Origin: Microcebus murinus
Lineage: Eukaryota > Chordata > Mammalia > Primates > Cheirogaleidae
Direction: 5' to 3'
Assembly (NCBI RefSeq): GCF_040939455.1
Contig: NC_134136.1
Span: forward strand, 73,422,001 to 73,486,000
DNA: 64,000 nucleotides
The notes below the pieces were generated by a model, which worked only from the letters and a program-made list of their open reading frames with translations, did not search any database and had not been told where the DNA came from. Position numbers and translations under genes: made by a program. This document shows, one piece after another, positions 62,141-64,000 of the stretch (positions are counted from its first letter, which is position 1; each line of letters opens with the position of its first letter).

Positions 62141-63677
62141 TCATTCACTATCTTCCTGGAGGGCTAGGACCTTGTTTTTGTTTTGCAGTTTAGGGCAGTC
62201 TTTCTTCCAATGTCTGTCCTCCTTGCAAAAAGCACATTGGGTTGGTCTTAACGGTGGCCTGGTACCTGAGCTGCATGTTTTTTTTTTACCCTTTTCTCTA
62301 CGTGGGGACTCATTGTCACCCACAGCGGCAGCCAAGATACGCGTCAGCCGTTTTTCTTGCCTTCTTTCTCTTTTATCCTCCCTGGCCTCTCTTTCCCTTT
62401 CCTTCCTTTGTTCGTTCTCTTCCTCTGTCTCTCTCTTATGATATACTTTTTCTGCTTCCTTAACTAAATCTTGGAGAGTAAAATCTTGTAATCCTTCTAA
62501 TCTTTGGAGTTTCTTTTTGATATCTAGGGCCGATTGGCCTATGAAAGCCATGGCTACTGAGGCTCTCTGCCCTTCTGAGGTCGGGTCAAAAGGAGTATAC
62601 CGCCTGAACGCTTCCATCAGTCGTTCAAGGAAGACAGAGGGAGGTTCAGTCGGTCCCTGAAGAATTTCTCTTACCTTAGCCAAATTGGTGGGGCGTCTCG
62701 CAGCCCCTCTGAGGCCTGCCGCTAGAGTCTGGCGGTAGACAGTCGCTCCCTACCTTCTGCCGTGTTGAAGTCCCAATTAGGTCGGGTCAAAGGGAAAGCG
62801 GCATCCATCAACGGAGGGAGTTGGGTCGGGCGCCCGTCCGGCCCGGGGACATTCTTCCGCGCTTCCAAAATGATCCACTCCCTCTCTTCAGTAGTGAAAA
62901 GAGTCTGGAGCAACTGCTGACAGTCGTCCCAGGTGGGTTGGTGGGAAAACATCAGAGACTCAACTAATCCGGTCAGGCGCTGGGGGTCCTCAGAGAAAGG
63001 AGGATGATTAGTTTTCCAATTATAGAGATCAGCTGTGGAAAAGGGCCAATACTGAAGGAGCTGGATGGGGGCTGTATCATCCTCTAATCCCGACCCAGGG
63101 TTGGGAACCGGCACTGGGCGCAGGGGCAGGTGACAGTGGAATCTGGAGATAAACCTCTCCTACTCCTAGTACCCTGAGCCGGACCCGCAACCATAGGGGC
63201 CGTGGGCTGGGCTGTCCCCGGCCCTGGCTGGGCCACCTGCGCCTGCTGCTGGGGGACATAGGGTGGGGGAGACTCGAGAAGGAGAGATTCTGCCTGGGGA
63301 TCAGTTAGGGGTAGAGGTCGCCGCACTGGATCTGATGGAGCCGTCTGGGCTACCAGGGCGAGAGGAGGTTGTAGCACTGGCACTTTTACCCAAGAAGGAG
63401 GGTTTTGGGTGAGGTCTTGCCAGACAATGATATAGGGACCTTGATTCGGGTGTCCTTGGGGGTGCGGTGCAAAGATCTTCTTTTTCACTGCAGAAATAAC
63501 AGAAAGGTTAAAAGTTCCATCTGAGGGCCACCCCACACTGAGGGAGGGCCACTCAGAGGCACAAAACGTTTGCCAGGGGCCCTTCCGGATGATGACGGAC
63601 AGGTCATGGGCCCGATCTCGGACCTCTTTCCAATGTGCCAGAGTGAGAGAGAGAGGAGTGCTCTTCCCTTGGCCCAT
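62141..63677 (-). pseudogene. gag: Gammaretroviral gag (MA-p12-CA-NC), two frameshifts
   Basis: Gag builds the virion. It starts [19 protein letters not shown], with the Gly-2 expected for myristoylation. MA runs into a proline-rich p12 with the late-domain motif PPPY (63258-63269). A first frameshift lies near the p12/CA border (about 63115-63145). CA continues in a second frame ([14 protein letters not shown]) and a second shift lies at about 62735-62750. CA's C-terminal part, with the major homology region, a highly charged KR/E segment and one zinc knuckle, follows in the third frame. The knuckle ([14 protein letters not shown]) fits CX2CX4HX4C but has Arg where the family usually has Gly before His. 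The TGA at 62141-62143 ends gag. Confidence 0.95.
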
Positions 63678-63980
63678 AATTCCTGGATGAGTAAAAAGTA
63701 TAATTAAAGAGAAAAGACCGACAACATAGACAACAGACAAACACCGAAGCCACTTGCTTCTGCACACAAACACTGACAAAGGACGATATCCTACCCTAGG
63801 AGTATCGTGCCCAATCCTGCAACGACCTGCAGGCAAACAACTGGAGTCGACCAAAGCCACCTGGTCACTCCTAATCCCTGGAGCGTCCTCCAGGGCGACA
63901 GTTTTTCTAACCAAGAACCCTATCTTGGTCCAGAGGAACTTCCTCCTTACGGAGTTAGTACCCTGTCGTTCCAAATTCAA
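63678..63980 (-). other. In-frame gag leader with membrane segment, glyco-Gag-like
   Basis: From an ATG at 63980 the frame is open for 101 codons straight into gag MGQ. Just before gag it has a strongly hydrophobic run, [17 protein letters not shown], preceded by basic residues (SKWLR). Some gammaretroviruses make a second, glycosylated membrane form of Gag from an upstream start in this place. An upstream start beyond 63980 is possible. Sequence alone does not show use. Confidence 0.6.
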
Positions 63981-64000
63981 ACTTCAAAATTGACACATCA

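Larger units (their letters stand above)
56210..64000 (-). mobile_element. Gammaretroviral (class I) provirus, 5' end beyond the window
   Basis: On the minus strand the order is gag leader, gag, pro-pol, env, polypurine tract and 3' LTR. Gag and pol share a frame separated by a TGA. Pol and env overlap by 11 bp. Env has the CWLC and CX6CC motifs, and the LTR begins TGTAAGACCCC. All of these place it with the MLV-like gammaretroviruses. Defects seen are two frameshifts in gag, one TAG in pol, one catalytic substitution in integrase and two TGA codons in env. Long frames survive between them, so the insertion is not very old. The 5' LTR and primer-binding site are not in the window. Confidence 0.97.

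Noticed and set aside
62172..62463. Plus-strand ORFs across gag and other plus-strand ORFs over pol
   Set aside because: Antisense shadows of strongly coding retroviral frames, with no features of their own.
56210..64000. Endogenous lentivirus, as known from some lemurs
   Set aside because: Gag-pol in one frame with a stop codon, a single zinc knuckle, DD35E with MLV-like spacing, CWLC/CX6CC Env and a TGTAAGACCCC LTR are gammaretroviral; no accessory lentiviral genes are seen.

Overview
The window looks like intergenic DNA from a strepsirrhine primate, most likely a lemur. The evidence is four Alu dimers with the strepsirrhine right-arm wording (poly-T side reading 'ttagttggccaattaatttc', then a B-box-type tail), several nearly identical young L1 elements of one family, and a background of old mammalian MIR, L2, MER5A, Tigger and MaLR repeats. 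I recognise no host protein-coding exon, tRNA or rRNA gene. Species-level assignment is inference.

Layout. 0-6 kb: a 5'-truncated L1 (copy A, minus) with a TG/TA microsatellite in its 3' UTR. 6-12 kb: old repeats, a solo class I LTR with a clean 4-bp target duplication (7219-7814) and an Alu. 12.7-17 kb: a very young 5'-truncated L1 (copy B, plus) and an older truncated L1 (copy C, minus) split by an Alu. 17-20 kb: MIR pairs and an internally deleted Tigger transposon keeping the start of its transposase. 20.3-24.3 kb: L1 copy E, with both original ends and target duplications but missing about 2.6 kb of ORF2, and carrying a 46-bp secondary insertion. 24-45 kb: mostly unique DNA with many MIR/L2/MaLR fragments, two more Alus and an L1 3' end (copy F). 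45.1-51.6 kb: L1 copy D, a full-length element with 19-bp target duplications and only one stop codon in each ORF. 52-56 kb: old L1M, MER5A, L2 and MLT1 LTRs.

56.2-64 kb: the 3' LTR, env, pol and gag of a gammaretrovirus (class I ERV) on the minus strand. It runs off the right edge, so its 5' LTR and primer-binding site are outside the window. Its gene order, gag-pol in-frame stop (TGA), DD35E integrase layout, CWLC/CX6CC envelope and LTR beginning TGTAAGACCCC are all gammaretroviral. It is defective: two frameshifts in gag, one TAG in pol, an Asn in place of the second catalytic Asp of integrase, and two TGA codons in env. Upstream of gag an open frame with a membrane segment resembles the leader of glycosylated Gag.

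The most informative loci are the near-intact provirus, the near-intact L1 (D), and an antisense ORF in the 5' UTR of both full-ended L1 copies that recalls primate L1 ORF0.
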